Positions 1-8,847 of a stretch of 64,000 bases of DNA are shown here, one piece after another. The position numbers and the translations under genes are program-made. Location of the stretch: NCBI GenBank assembly GCA_041389725.1, contig JAWKRG010000017.1, forward strand, positions 62,001-126,000. Reading direction: 5' to 3'. Numbering within the stretch: position 1 is the stretch's first letter; each line of letters starts with the position of its first letter. This stretch comes from Polyangiaceae bacterium. Lineage in GTDB: Bacteria; Myxococcota_A; Polyangia; Polyangiales; Polyangiaceae. The notes under the pieces are model-generated. The model did no database searches and was not told where the DNA came from. It saw nothing but the letters and a program-made list of their open reading frames with translations.

Positions 1-29
1 CGGGTCGCGACGCCTGGAGATCTACTGAT

Positions 30-749
30 CTAGCTGCCGCAGCTGTTGCACTGCGTGTCGTTGCACGTGAACAGGTCTGTCAAGCTCTGACCGCCCGCCG
101 CGAGCTGCGCGCCGCACTGCGTCTCCACGCAGCTTTGATCGGCCCCGGCGCACTGACTCAGGATGCAGTTGATGAGACTTTCGCACGCGGAGCCGGCACC
201 GCAGCTCGACATCTGAGCGCAACAGCTAGACGCCATGCACGCATCACAGGCACCGTCGCCCGAGTCCCAGGTGGAGCCACAGTTGCCGTTCCCGCCTCCG
301 CTGCCGGGCGTTCCGCCGCTGCCACCGCTGCCTGAGCTACCGCCGCCGCCTGCAACTGCGGGAGTGAAGGTGCCCGAACCACTACAGGTGACCGGCTGCC
401 CTTGGTTGCTCAAGGTGCACGAGAACGACGCCGTTCCGTTGGTCACGGTCTCTGTGCAAGTGCCGGTGATCCCGTTCTCGTTTATTTGCCTCGTTGCAGT
501 GTTGCCGTTCACGGAGAGTGTGTTGACGGAGTTATCCCTGTTGCTCGTCGATGTGACCGTGCAGCCTGACTGGGTGTACACGCTATCGACGGGGAGCGTC
601 GAGCCGTCGGAACACGACAGTGATCCGGTGTGCGCCCCCGCCAGGTTGCTGCAACTGCCGCTACCGTTGCCTCCGCCGCCGCCGCTGCTGCAACCCAACA
701 CGACCAACGTCGCCACTGCCGCACTCCACGTCCAACCGTTCAGTCTCAT
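30..749 (-). CDS. Cys-rich lipoprotein with Gly/Ser linkers
   Basis: A 239-residue predicted lipoprotein of unknown function. The ATG at 749 is preceded by GGAGGAG at good spacing, and gives a signal peptide ending in a lipobox VLGC near residue 19; the frame stays open upstream but that part has no signal-peptide logic. After the lipidated Cys come a Gly/Ser linker, a central beta-rich domain with paired Cys (about residues 35-130, rich in Thr/Ser/Asn), a second Gly/Ser linker, and a C-terminal Cys-rich module (about 155-239) with many C-x(2-8)-C spacings typical of myxobacterial surface proteins. It probably sits in the outer membrane. No catalytic motif is visible. Confidence 0.8.
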   Translation of the reverse strand: MRLNGWTWSAAVATLVVLGCSSGGGGGNGSGSCSNLAGAHTGSLSCSDGSTLPVDSVYTQSGCTVTSTSNRDNSVNTLSVNGNTATRQINENGITGTCTETVTNGTASFSCTLSNQGQPVTCSGSGTFTPAVAGGGGSSGSGGSGGTPGSGGGNGNCGSTWDSGDGACDACMASSCCAQMSSCGAGSACESLINCILSQCAGADQSCVETQCGAQLAAGGQSLTDLFTCNDTQCNSCGS

Positions 750-934
750 GCTGCTCCTCCGTACGCGCAGCACAACAGCAACTGCCGTGCCGGGGAGCGA
801 ATCCGCAAAAGGGCCGCGAGATCCCCAAGGAAACGTAGAGTTGAACCGTTCGTCGAACGGTTCGAGATCCGCCACGCGAGAGTTACAGCCGGGCTACGTT
901 GCACGGGGACCAGCTGATACGCCATGCTTTCGGG

Positions 935-1882
935 ATGCGGGGTCTAGGTATTGGTTTTGCGGTGATCGCCTGTCTGGGTTGCTCGCAAGAGTCTGATTCG
1001 GGCGGGGCGGCCAGTGGCGGTGGTGGAGCTGGCAGCAGCGGCGGGACCAGCGGAAGCAGCGGCGGGAACAGTGGAAGTGGCGGTGGCACTGGCGGCAGCG
1101 TGTCTCCGGGCGACAATGGCTACTACGAGTCCCTGGCCGCGCGCAGCGACGTCCACTTCACAGCATCGCTGCGGAGCGACGTGGAGATCAACGCCCACCG
1201 CAACGGCAAGCCCCACGACCCACCCGATGTCGTCTACGACCCGGCCGCCGACGGAGCGCGCATGCGAATGCCCAGCGGGGCGGGATCGATCGCGACCCAG
1301 ATCCGACTTTCGTTTCCTGCGGTGGCGTCGGGCAATCTGCTCTTCTACTGGGAGGGTCGCTGGGAAGCAGGGTTCGTCAGCGACGGCGACGTGGACGGCC
1401 TGCAGACGAACAAGGCATATCAACTGGCACGCAGTGGACCAGGTGACAATCGCCGCATCGAAGCTCGCACGCGTTTCGCACTCGTAGATTCGCCCTTCGT
1501 CGCGGCAGTGGACACTCGCAGCTACTGGTTCGCCCCCGCCCAAGGCTCCGATCAACCCGTCCAGCCTCAGGTTGGCAGCTTCGACATCAAACCCGACACC
1601 TGGACCCGCTTTTGGGCTTTCGTGGACTTCGCCAACGGTCAGTACAGCTATTGGGTGGCCGACGAGACTTCGGGCCCGGTGGTGATTCACGACGCCATCG
1701 GCATCGACTACTCACCGCTGCCGCCCGGGGCCGGGCCAGGCCTGGACACCTTCTGGTTCGAGCACAACTCGAGTCAGAGTCGCACTGCGGGCACGCCGGA
1801 TCTGTTCATCTGGGGGCGCAACCTGGTGGTGCTGAAGGACGTGAGCGACGCGTCAGGCGTGGTGCAGAGCTACCAGCCGTAG
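935..1882 (+). CDS. lipoprotein with polysaccharide-lyase-like beta-jelly-roll
   Basis: A 315-residue predicted lipoprotein. From the ATG at 935 the signal peptide ends in ACLGC; a TTG at 899 would add 12 residues. A Gly/Ser linker (about residues 22-55) is followed by one globular domain of about 250 residues with many aromatic and acidic positions (YWEGRWE, FWAFVDF, YSYWVAD, FWFEHNSS). The strand pattern recalls concanavalin-like sandwiches found in secreted carbohydrate-active proteins, but this is an inference from composition and I cannot assign an enzyme. The gene converges on the IgGFc-binding-type gene, with a hairpin between them. Confidence 0.78.
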   Translation: MRGLGIGFAVIACLGCSQESDSGGAASGGGGAGSSGGTSGSSGGNSGSGGGTGGSVSPGDNGYYESLAARSDVHFTASLRSDVEINAHRNGKPHDPPDVVYDPAADGARMRMPSGAGSIATQIRLSFPAVASGNLLFYWEGRWEAGFVSDGDVDGLQTNKAYQLARSGPGDNRRIEARTRFALVDSPFVAAVDTRSYWFAPAQGSDQPVQPQVGSFDIKPDTWTRFWAFVDFANGQYSYWVADETSGPVVIHDAIGIDYSPLPPGAGPGLDTFWFEHNSSQSRTAGTPDLFIWGRNLVVLKDVSDASGVVQSYQP

Positions 1883-1948
1883 GGCGTGGATCTCCTCGAG
1901 CGTTGGGTGATGACGAGCCCGTCGCCTAGATTGGGGTTGGGTCTCGAC

Positions 1949-1978
1949 GCGCGGAGGGCGGGTCGTCGCCTCCCGCGC
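1949..1978. terminator. hairpin between convergent genes
   Basis: Arms GCGCGGAGGGCG (1949-1960) and CGCCTCCCGCGC (1967-1978) pair over 12 positions with two mismatches around a 6-base loop. It lies midway between the convergent stops at 1882 and 2004, so it could end transcription from either side. There is no T run, so it is terminator-like by position and stem strength only. Confidence 0.45.
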
Positions 1979-2003
1979 TGACTGGCTCGTGCGTCCGCGG
2001 CGG

Positions 2004-3686
2004 CTACTTCACCGGCGGAGGCGCGATCAGCGAGAGGTTCAAGCCGCCGGGATACTGGTAGCTGGTGTAGGCGCCGTAGCCCACGACCTGGATGCCGACG
2101 GGCACGTTGCTGATGAGCACGTGCGCGCCGTTGACGCCGCTGCCCAACTTGGCGCGTGCCACCGAGTAGCCGCTGCTCAGAGGCTGACCGGGAGCGCTCA
2201 GCGGCGCATTGTCCAAGGTGATGGAGGCGCCGTCGGGAAAGACGATGTCCACGTAGCTCACTTCGTAGTCGTCGGGCGCCAGGAACACGTACTTGGTGCG
2301 GTACTGCTCGACGGCCGTCATCTGGCTCTGCGCGGGATCGCCCTTTTGCGATCCGATCTGTGCGTTCGGGTCCACGACGCTGCCGCCGAGTTGGAACGAG
2401 GCCACCGCGAACTCGTGATCGCCGCTGATCTCGAAGTTGCCGTAGACGACGCCGAGGTCCGCGACCTGGCCTGCATTGAGGACGCCGGGCGCACCGGGCG
2501 GTGTGCCGCCGGGGTAGCTCAGCTGCGTGCCGTCCACGTTGCCGACGATGCGCACGATGTGACCCGGCGTGTTGCCTAGGGGGCCGGTGGGCAGCGTGAC
2601 GAAGTAGTGTTTGCCCAGCGTCTCCGCCGGGAACACGCTCTCCTCCAGGTGATCGCAAGCGGGGGTGTTGATGTCAAAGGGTTGGAAGGTGCAGGGCATG
2701 CCCGCGATCACCTGCACCGGCGCGCTGGCCTGGACCAGCGTGCCCGCCAGATCCGTGGTGGAAGTCCCGAAGACCTCGACCACTTCGCCCCGGCCGATGC
2801 TGAATTGCACTGACTGATTGGCGCCCGCGGCTTGGAGCCCCCCGCCCGCGGCAATCGCGCCGGTGGGCGAGGCTTTGACGGTGACACTCGTGCCGTCCAC
2901 GGTGCCGACGATGGCCACATAGGGCGGCATGCTCGCTTCCGCCCAGCCTTTCTGTGACGTGACGCGGTAGTTGCCCGTCATCGCGGTGCTGGGCAGGAGC
3001 AGCGAGGCGTCGTTGGAATACGAGAAGCAGCCGATGGAGTCGAAGAGCGAGGGGCAGATCTGGTTGCCCTTGCAGCTACTCCAGTTCTTTCCAGGCGGAC
3101 CGCCCTGCCCGCGGTACTGCAGGGCGTTGAACTGATACACCGTCACGGGTACGGAGCTCGTCAAGTTGTACGCACCCTGGGGCGAGCGAATGGAGCTCGA
3201 CAAGCTCGGCGGGTCCCAGGAGCCGCATTGGTCGAACTCCTGCGGCTTCAACGTAGCATCCCAGGGCAGATAGAACTTCTCGAGGGAGTTCGGTTGCACC
3301 ACGCCCGTGGTGATGGGCGAGCCACCCTTGGTCACGGTGATGTTCGCGGGTTGGTCGCCAGCGTTGGCCACGACCACCGCGAAGTCGAACAGGTTCCACA
3401 CTGGGTTGGTCACCGGCGTGGGCCAAAAGTCACAGCCCACGTAGGACTTGGCGTCCGCCGCTTCTTGGCAGGTCTTGGGATCGACACCGGGTGTGCCGCC
3501 GTTGCCGCCTCCGCCGGTTGCGATGATGGCCCCAGAGCCGCCGCTATTGCCGAAGTTGCCGAAGCCTCCGGAGCCGGTGCCGCCATTGCCGCCGTTGACG
3601 CCGCTGCCGCCACTCGCTCCCGAGCAAGCAACACCCAGCGTTGCGGACCCCACCACTGCCCCCAAAGCCAACCAAGTGCCCTTCAT
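2004..3686 (-). CDS. IgGFc-binding-type surface lipoprotein
   Basis: A 560-residue lipoprotein. The ATG at 3686 starts a signal peptide ending in the lipobox LGVAC; the longer open frame upstream is antisense to nothing useful and lacks a signal. A Gly/Ser/Asn linker (about residues 25-60) leads to a large domain in which the phrases FDFAVVVAN, NITVTKGG, EKFYLPW, VTVYQFNAL and DASLLLPS mark the IgGFc-binding N-terminal-type domain known from mammalian FCGBP and from many myxobacterial surface proteins. In bacteria its ligand is unknown; adhesion or matrix binding is the usual guess. It lies 67 bp downstream of the FliI-type gene on the same strand, but no functional link is evident. Confidence 0.85.
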   Translation of the reverse strand: MKGTWLALGAVVGSATLGVACSGASGGSGVNGGNGGTGSGGFGNFGNSGGSGAIIATGGGGNGGTPGVDPKTCQEAADAKSYVGCDFWPTPVTNPVWNLFDFAVVVANAGDQPANITVTKGGSPITTGVVQPNSLEKFYLPWDATLKPQEFDQCGSWDPPSLSSSIRSPQGAYNLTSSVPVTVYQFNALQYRGQGGPPGKNWSSCKGNQICPSLFDSIGCFSYSNDASLLLPSTAMTGNYRVTSQKGWAEASMPPYVAIVGTVDGTSVTVKASPTGAIAAGGGLQAAGANQSVQFSIGRGEVVEVFGTSTTDLAGTLVQASAPVQVIAGMPCTFQPFDINTPACDHLEESVFPAETLGKHYFVTLPTGPLGNTPGHIVRIVGNVDGTQLSYPGGTPPGAPGVLNAGQVADLGVVYGNFEISGDHEFAVASFQLGGSVVDPNAQIGSQKGDPAQSQMTAVEQYRTKYVFLAPDDYEVSYVDIVFPDGASITLDNAPLSAPGQPLSSGYSVARAKLGSGVNGAHVLISNVPVGIQVVGYGAYTSYQYPGGLNLSLIAPPPVK

Positions 3687-3753
3687 GGTCACGAATCTAC
3701 GACAGCAGGCCCGGCTCGCAAGTCGCGGCTGCGCCTTCCCTCGGCGTGGCCCT

Positions 3754-5064
3754 TCAACCGCGGTATTTCTTGGCCAAAGCGCCGAGCTGCGCCGTCGTCG
3801 CCTCGAACTTGGCGACGTCGGCGGGGGCTTGCGCCAGGAACTGCAGCAGCTCCGGCTGGGCTGCGATGGCGCGATCCACGTTCGGATCGCTGCCCTTGGC
3901 GTAGGCACCGAGGGCGATCAGATCACGTTTGCTCTCGTAGGCGGCGATCAGCTTACGGACCTGACGAGCCGACGCCGAGTGCGTCTCGGGCACCACGCTA
4001 TCCATCACGCGCGACAGACTCACCGTCACGTCGATGGCCGGATACTGACCGCGCGCGGCGATGGTGCGATCCATGACCACGTGGCCGTCCAAGATGCCGC
4101 GCACCTCGTCGGCGATCGGCTCTTCCATGTCGCCGCCTTCGACCAGCACGGTGTAGATGGCGGTGATGGCGCCGCTGGTTCCCTGGCCGCTGCGCTCGAG
4201 CAGTCGTGGCAACAGCGCAAACACGCTCGGCGGATAGCCGCGCCGCGCGGGCGGCTCGCCCGCGGCCAAGCCCACTTCGCGTTGCGCGCGTGCCACGCGC
4301 GTCACCGAATCCACGAGTAGGAGCACGCTCTTGCCTAGATCACGAAAGTGCTCTGCGTGCGCGGTGGCGACCTGCACGGCGCGCAGACGTTCCAGAGGCG
4401 GCGCGTCGCTGGTCGCCACCACCACGATGCTACGTCGGCGGCCTTGTTCACCCAGGGAGTGCTCGAGGAAGTCGCCCACTTCGCGGCCGCGCTCGCCGAC
4501 CAGCGCGACGACGACCACATCGGCGTTCGTTCCGCGAGCAATGGCGCCGAGCAGGGTGCTCTTGCCCACACCGGAACCCGCGAACAGGCCGATGCGCTGT
4601 CCCACACCCAGGGTGAGGAGCCCATCGATGGCACGCACGCCGGTGATCAGCGGTTCGGTCACCGGGCGGCGGCCGAGCGCCGAGGGCGGAGCGCGATCCA
4701 CGGGCACGCTGCTCAGCCCCGTCGGCGCGGGCAAGCCATCGATCGGGCGTCCGAGGCCGTCGACGACGCGACCCAATAGCGATGTCCCGGAACCGACTTG
4801 GAGCCCGCCGCCGGTGGACTCCACTTCGTCGTCGGGACCGACGCCGCTCAGCTCGCCCAAAGGAATGGCCACGGCCTCGCCGCCGTCGAAGCCGACGATT
4901 TCCGCATACAGAGGTTCCCCTCGACGTCGAATCACCACGACGTCACCAACCCGTGCACTAGGCACCGCCACGCGGATCGCCAGGCCCGTCACGCCCCGCA
5001 CGGTGCCCACGGGTCGAAGCGCGGAGGCGTCCGCGAGGCGTGCGCGCAGTGCGTCGATGTCCAC
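3754..5064 (-). CDS. FliI/SctN-type rotary ATPase, isolated copy
   Basis: A 436-residue ATPase of the flagellar/type III export family, which energises unfolding and export at the membrane base. Visible are the N-terminal barrel region, the GRPIDGLP turn, Walker A GSGVGKST (about residues 165-171), the GERGREVGDF stretch, Walker B VLLLVDSVTR (about 247-257), and the C-terminal export-type ending. I place the start at the GTG at 5064, since that matches the usual 430-450 residue length; the frame is open further upstream but there it is antisense to the next gene. No FliH/SctL, FliJ, C-ring or export-gate gene is nearby. It could belong to a non-flagellar type III system or a flagellar set coded elsewhere. 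Confidence 0.88.
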   Translation of the reverse strand: MDIDALRARLADASALRPVGTVRGVTGLAIRVAVPSARVGDVVVIRRRGEPLYAEIVGFDGGEAVAIPLGELSGVGPDDEVESTGGGLQVGSGTSLLGRVVDGLGRPIDGLPAPTGLSSVPVDRAPPSALGRRPVTEPLITGVRAIDGLLTLGVGQRIGLFAGSGVGKSTLLGAIARGTNADVVVVALVGERGREVGDFLEHSLGEQGRRRSIVVVATSDAPPLERLRAVQVATAHAEHFRDLGKSVLLLVDSVTRVARAQREVGLAAGEPPARRGYPPSVFALLPRLLERSGQGTSGAITAIYTVLVEGGDMEEPIADEVRGILDGHVVMDRTIAARGQYPAIDVTVSLSRVMDSVVPETHSASARQVRKLIAAYESKRDLIALGAYAKGSDPNVDRAIAAQPELLQFLAQAPADVAKFEATTAQLGALAKKYRG

Positions 5065-5191
5065 GGCGCCGAGCAGTATAGTCCCTCGGGCAGCGACGCC
5101 GGGGCATAAGATCGCGCTTGGAAGGGGAGCCGTCCCCCGCGAAAAGCGCCAAGAGTTGCCCAGCGCGGCCCTCCGGTGCCACGCTTTGGGG

Positions 5192-5824
5192 GTGCGACAA
5201 TTGCTGATTGCCATGGTCGTCTGCACCACGTTGGCTCCGGGCTGCCGAGCGCGCCTGAATGCGAACGCCAGCTTGAACGCGAAAACGAACGATTCCGAAG
5301 AGTTCTCGGAACCGCTGAGCGACGAGAAGGGACAGGCCGAGTCGGACTTCGACGACGAAGACACGCCGCTGCTCGGCGCGCGACACGACCTGCGCTTGGC
5401 CAGCACGCAAGGCGCCGCCAACTGCAAGTGCCTATCCGTCGTCGTCGGGGGCCCCACCACTGCGGGCATGGCCTGGCAAGGACCCCCGCCCAAGATCAAC
5501 GGCGCCACGCAGCTCGTCATTGCGCTGTCGTCCGAGAGTGCAAGTTGTGAGGGCGCGCCCGAGGGCTCCTTGGGTGCTTCCTATTGGGGCTATCGCATCT
5601 CCGGCGAGGACGTGATCGTGATCGTGGAGTCGGCGCGCTTCGGCAAGCCGATCACCCAGGGCGCGATCATCCCCAAGCCTGTGGGCGCAGGACAAGTGCT
5701 GATCAAGCCCGCCAGCAGCACGTTGCCCTACGGCAAGCCGCTCAACGCCGCCGACGCCGTGTGCCGCGTGTACGGCACCGCACCCGCGAGCAGCGCCGCG
5801 CAGTCACAACCGACGGGAAACTGA
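5192..5824 (+). CDS. hypothetical lipoprotein
   Basis: A 210-residue predicted lipoprotein divergent from the FliI-type gene (127 bp between starts). The GTG at 5192 gives a signal peptide ending in LAPGC; an ATG at 5213 is in frame but would leave only ten residues before the Cys. An acidic low-complexity stretch (about residues 28-55) is followed by a compact domain beginning with a CKC pair and containing GPPPKINGATQ and DVIVIVESARFGKP. No family is recognised. Confidence 0.72.
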   Translation: MRQLLIAMVVCTTLAPGCRARLNANASLNAKTNDSEEFSEPLSDEKGQAESDFDDEDTPLLGARHDLRLASTQGAANCKCLSVVVGGPTTAGMAWQGPPPKINGATQLVIALSSESASCEGAPEGSLGASYWGYRISGEDVIVIVESARFGKPITQGAIIPKPVGAGQVLIKPASSTLPYGKPLNAADAVCRVYGTAPASSAAQSQPTGN

Positions 5825-5882
5825 TTCCACGTTGCGCGTAGGTTGCTCGCGATCCGACAGAACCCGCGCGCCGCGCGCCGCA

Positions 5883-6824
5883 TCAACCGCTGCGGCTCGC
5901 TTTTTCCGCGCCGGCGTCCGGAGCTCCAGCCGCTTCGGCGTGCATCTGCCGGAACGCTGCGACCGCCGCGTCCACACCGATGAGCGGACCTTCTCCCGGC
6001 TCGACCTCGACGGGCTGGCTCTCGACCAAAACCCGATCCTCGTCGAGCAGCTGGAGGCCAATGCTCGCCAGAAAGCGGTTCGCTAGGGATCCGATGCCTG
6101 GGAGCCCAAGGAGCCGTTGGTGCGCACGCAGATAGACCGTGCTGCGGTCGCGTTCCACCGGCGCCACGGCGAAAGCGAGAACCGTGTCGGGTCCGACGAC
6201 GTCGATCCAGGCATTGGGGTAGCGATAGTCGATCACCACGGACCGTTCACGTTGGAGCCCGCTCACATCGATGCGCAAGCGGTTTGGCGCGGCCTCGACC
6301 GTGGCCTTGGGCACTCCCGACGCGACCCGCCCGATGGTGGTTGGGTGCACCGCAGGCAAGTGCAGGGTGTCGAGGCCGCACTCGACGACCCGCTCCCAGC
6401 TCGTGAGCCAGTCCTGGCGGACCAACGTCGAGGGCAGGCTTTCGACCTCGGGGAAGTGCGGGACTTCGGGCAAGCTCTCGGCCGGATCTCCCCACCACAG
6501 CCACACCCAGCCTCCCCGATCGCGCACCTCGAAGGTCTCGAGCCGAAGCGCCTTGGCCTCCTCTTCCATTCCTGGCAACCCAATGCTCCTGCCGTCACGG
6601 GTGAATCGGAACGTGTGGAACGGGCAGACGATCTCGCCTCCCTCCACGCGCCCGCGCGACAACTGGACTTTGCGGTGGGGACACTGGTCGAGCGCGGCAG
6701 CGACCGTACCCTCGTCATCGCGCCAGAAGACGAGGTCCAGCCCCATGCGGCGCGCGGCGACGAGGTCCAGGGTCTTTACTTCGGTCGCCTCGAGCACGGC
6801 GTACCAGTGGTTCCTCGGGAGCAT
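5883..6824 (-). CDS. Rieske-type aromatic-ring/substrate oxygenase, alpha subunit
   Basis: A 313-residue Rieske non-heme iron oxygenase. The 2Fe-2S motif is C48-x-H50 with C67-x2-H70 (CPHR ... CPFH). The catalytic iron site is D152, H155 and H160 in the form DxxHxxxxH. The compact size resembles vanillate O-demethylase and pheophorbide a oxygenase-type enzymes rather than large ring-hydroxylating dioxygenases. It would need a reductase, and none is next to it. The substrate cannot be told from the sequence. The start is the ATG at 6824. Confidence 0.9.
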   Translation of the reverse strand: MLPRNHWYAVLEATEVKTLDLVAARRMGLDLVFWRDDEGTVAAALDQCPHRKVQLSRGRVEGGEIVCPFHTFRFTRDGRSIGLPGMEEEAKALRLETFEVRDRGGWVWLWWGDPAESLPEVPHFPEVESLPSTLVRQDWLTSWERVVECGLDTLHLPAVHPTTIGRVASGVPKATVEAAPNRLRIDVSGLQRERSVVIDYRYPNAWIDVVGPDTVLAFAVAPVERDRSTVYLRAHQRLLGLPGIGSLANRFLASIGLQLLDEDRVLVESQPVEVEPGEGPLIGVDAAVAAFRQMHAEAAGAPDAGAEKASRSG

Positions 6825-7096
6825 GTTCGGATTTTACCACGTCGATCTCGTTAGGGGCGGGCTTCACCACGTCGATCGGGTCGCTGCGGCAGTTGACGGT
6901 GAACATCTCTCGGCGACGTGATCACGGTCACTGGCGGTACGCGCCGCCGAACGTGTCGCAGCGTCTGGCGTGCCACGTTGGCGGAGTCGATGACTTGCTG
7001 TCGCGGAGGAACGTCCAAGTGCGGGCGCGGCGGATCGCGGGGGATTAGCGCTCGGGGGCGGCGCGCGTTTAGACCCAGACAAACCAATGACGTGGG
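6825..7096. other. intergenic region upstream of the Rieske gene
   Basis: About 270 bases without a convincing gene. It holds two close copies of the motif CACCACGTCGATC (near 6836 and 6869), separated by 33 bases, just upstream of the Rieske gene start; these could be operator half-sites or a local duplication. Open frames across it have no coding-like composition. Confidence 0.4.
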
Positions 7097-7134
7097 TCAG
7101 AAGCTCACGGCGCTGGATTCAGAAGCTCACGGCG
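7097..7134 (-). repeat. 3'-end duplication of the kinase gene (2 copies, 22-bp period)
   Basis: The 16 bases TCAGAAGCTCACGGCG occur at 7119-7134, where they are the last codons and stop of the kinase gene read on the minus strand, and again identically at 7097-7112 just past the stop. The copied unit carries the stop codon. It is one of eight such arrays in this window. Confidence 0.85.
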
Positions 7135-8822
7135 GTCGTGATCGTCTCGCGCTTGCCCGAGTACTTGGGGATGCGCACGGCGTAGAAGCTGGCCATCACG
7201 CAAGTTCCGCGCGAAGTGCCGCGGTCCCCGACCGGCAGAGTGACCATGCTTGGCGCCGTGCTGTTCGGGGTGAAGCTCAAGGTGACTGCGATGGCGGGGG
7301 GACCGTCGCGGAACTTGCAGGCGAACTGCGCTTGTTTGCGCTTCTGCTCGATGGCCGCGTGCGCTGCTGCGTGGTCGAAGGGAGGGGCGGCGGCAGACGT
7401 GCTGGCGGAAGGAGCGGGCGCTGCGCCGGCCTTGGGCCCTCGGCGCGGCCTCGGAGTCGGATCGGGGGGTGGGTCTGGCGCCTGCGCGCTCGGTGCGGCG
7501 GTCACTGCGGTGTCCGGCGTGGCGACCGGCGTCGGACGCTGTGCACTGCGATCGCGACGCGGTTCGCGTGGAGGTCGGGGTCGCGGTTTGATCACGAAGA
7601 GCGCGATGGCGACGACGGCGGCACCGATGCCGAGAAGCGCCAAGAGTCCGCCCACGACCAAAGGCCACATCGCACGCTTGCTCGTTGGCGCATCGGCAGC
7701 GACTACCCCCATCTGCGACGGAGGTGGCGCCTGGGAGAGCGGTTGCACAGGGTTCGACGGCAGTGGCGCCTGCGAGAGCGGTTGCACAGGGTTCGACGGC
7801 AGCGGCGCCTGCGGCTGAGGTTGCAGCGGGTTCGACGGCAGCAGATCCGGCGAAGGCAGCGTCGGCACGCTCACCTCGGGGGGCACGCTGGGCCCGAGCA
7901 GCTGCGAGGATGCGGCGGGTTCGCCTCCGGCGACCAAGTGGCAAAAAGCGTCCAGCGCTTCGCTGGCATTGGCGTAGCGATTGGCGGGTTCTCGCGCGAC
8001 CGTGCTGGCAAACCAGGCGTCGAATCCCGCGGGCACGAGCTCGGCGACGCCCTGCTCGGCGGCGCGCTGACTAGGGGCTGCCAGGGGTTCGAACAAGATC
8101 TCGCGCATCAACGCGGGAACCCCTGCGCCTTCAGTGGACGGCGCACGCCAGTACACCTTGCCCGTCAGCATGAAGTAGCCGAGAAGCCCCAAGGGCCACA
8201 CGTCGGTTGCAGGCGACACGTTGCTGGAAAGCTCGCTCTGCTCTGGAGCCATCCACAGCGGCGTGCCCATGGCCACCGTCGCCGTCGCGTTTGCCTGTGC
8301 GACCATCTTGGCGATGCCGAAGTCGAGCACCTTCACCGTCACCGGCGATGTGGTGCTGTCGGAGCGGGCCAGGAAGATGTTCTCCGGCTTCACGTCGCGA
8401 TGCACGACACCGGCGCGGTGTGCCGCTGCCAGGGCGTGACACAAGGGTTGCAGCACCGCGAGGGTGTCGGCGATGGGCAAGTGGCCGCGCATCGCGACGT
8501 AGGCGGCGAGGTTTTGCCCTTCGAGCAGCTCCATCGCCAGCCAAGGCACACCGAGCGCGGGGTCGACGCCCGCGCCGACCACCTCCACGACGTGTGCGCT
8601 GGAGATCGCCGATCCAACTCGCGCTTCTTGCACGAAGCGATCGCGCATCGTCGGGTTCGTGACGAGACCGGCGTGCATCACCTTGAGCGCGCGCCGCCGC
8701 CCCGTGCTCAGCTGGTCGGCCACGTACACGGCGCCCATGCCGCCGGCGCTGAGTTCCGCCACGATGCGGTACTCGCCTCCGACGACGGTACCCGGGTGAA
8801 GCGGCTGCGTGGGCGCGTTCAC
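7119..8822 (-). CDS. transmembrane Ser/Thr protein kinase (Hanks type)
   Basis: A 567-residue receptor-like kinase. The N-terminal kinase domain (about residues 15-275) has the glycine loop SAGGMGAVY, the ALK lysine in RALKVMH, catalytic loop HRDVKPEN, DFG in LDFGIAK, and APE in WMAPEQ, so it should be active. A Pro/Gln/Ser-rich linker with three near repeats of PLPSNPVQPLSQA (about 325-375) leads to one transmembrane helix (about 385-410), a Pro/Arg/Ala-rich stretch, and a small extracytoplasmic C-terminal domain. Start is GTG at 8822. It closely resembles the kinase at 51407-53146, including GFDAWFAS and the C-terminal domain, so they are paralogues. The second kinase gene begins just upstream (25 bp). 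Confidence 0.93.
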   Translation of the reverse strand: MNAPTQPLHPGTVVGGEYRIVAELSAGGMGAVYVADQLSTGRRRALKVMHAGLVTNPTMRDRFVQEARVGSAISSAHVVEVVGAGVDPALGVPWLAMELLEGQNLAAYVAMRGHLPIADTLAVLQPLCHALAAAHRAGVVHRDVKPENIFLARSDSTTSPVTVKVLDFGIAKMVAQANATATVAMGTPLWMAPEQSELSSNVSPATDVWPLGLLGYFMLTGKVYWRAPSTEGAGVPALMREILFEPLAAPSQRAAEQGVAELVPAGFDAWFASTVAREPANRYANASEALDAFCHLVAGGEPAASSQLLGPSVPPEVSVPTLPSPDLLPSNPLQPQPQAPLPSNPVQPLSQAPLPSNPVQPLSQAPPPSQMGVVAADAPTSKRAMWPLVVGGLLALLGIGAAVVAIALFVIKPRPRPPREPRRDRSAQRPTPVATPDTAVTAAPSAQAPDPPPDPTPRPRRGPKAGAAPAPSASTSAAAPPFDHAAAHAAIEQKRKQAQFACKFRDGPPAIAVTLSFTPNSTAPSMVTLPVGDRGTSRGTCVMASFYAVRIPKYSGKRETITTAVSF

Positions 8823-8847
8823 GGAAACATCCCGGTCCGGGGCGGGC

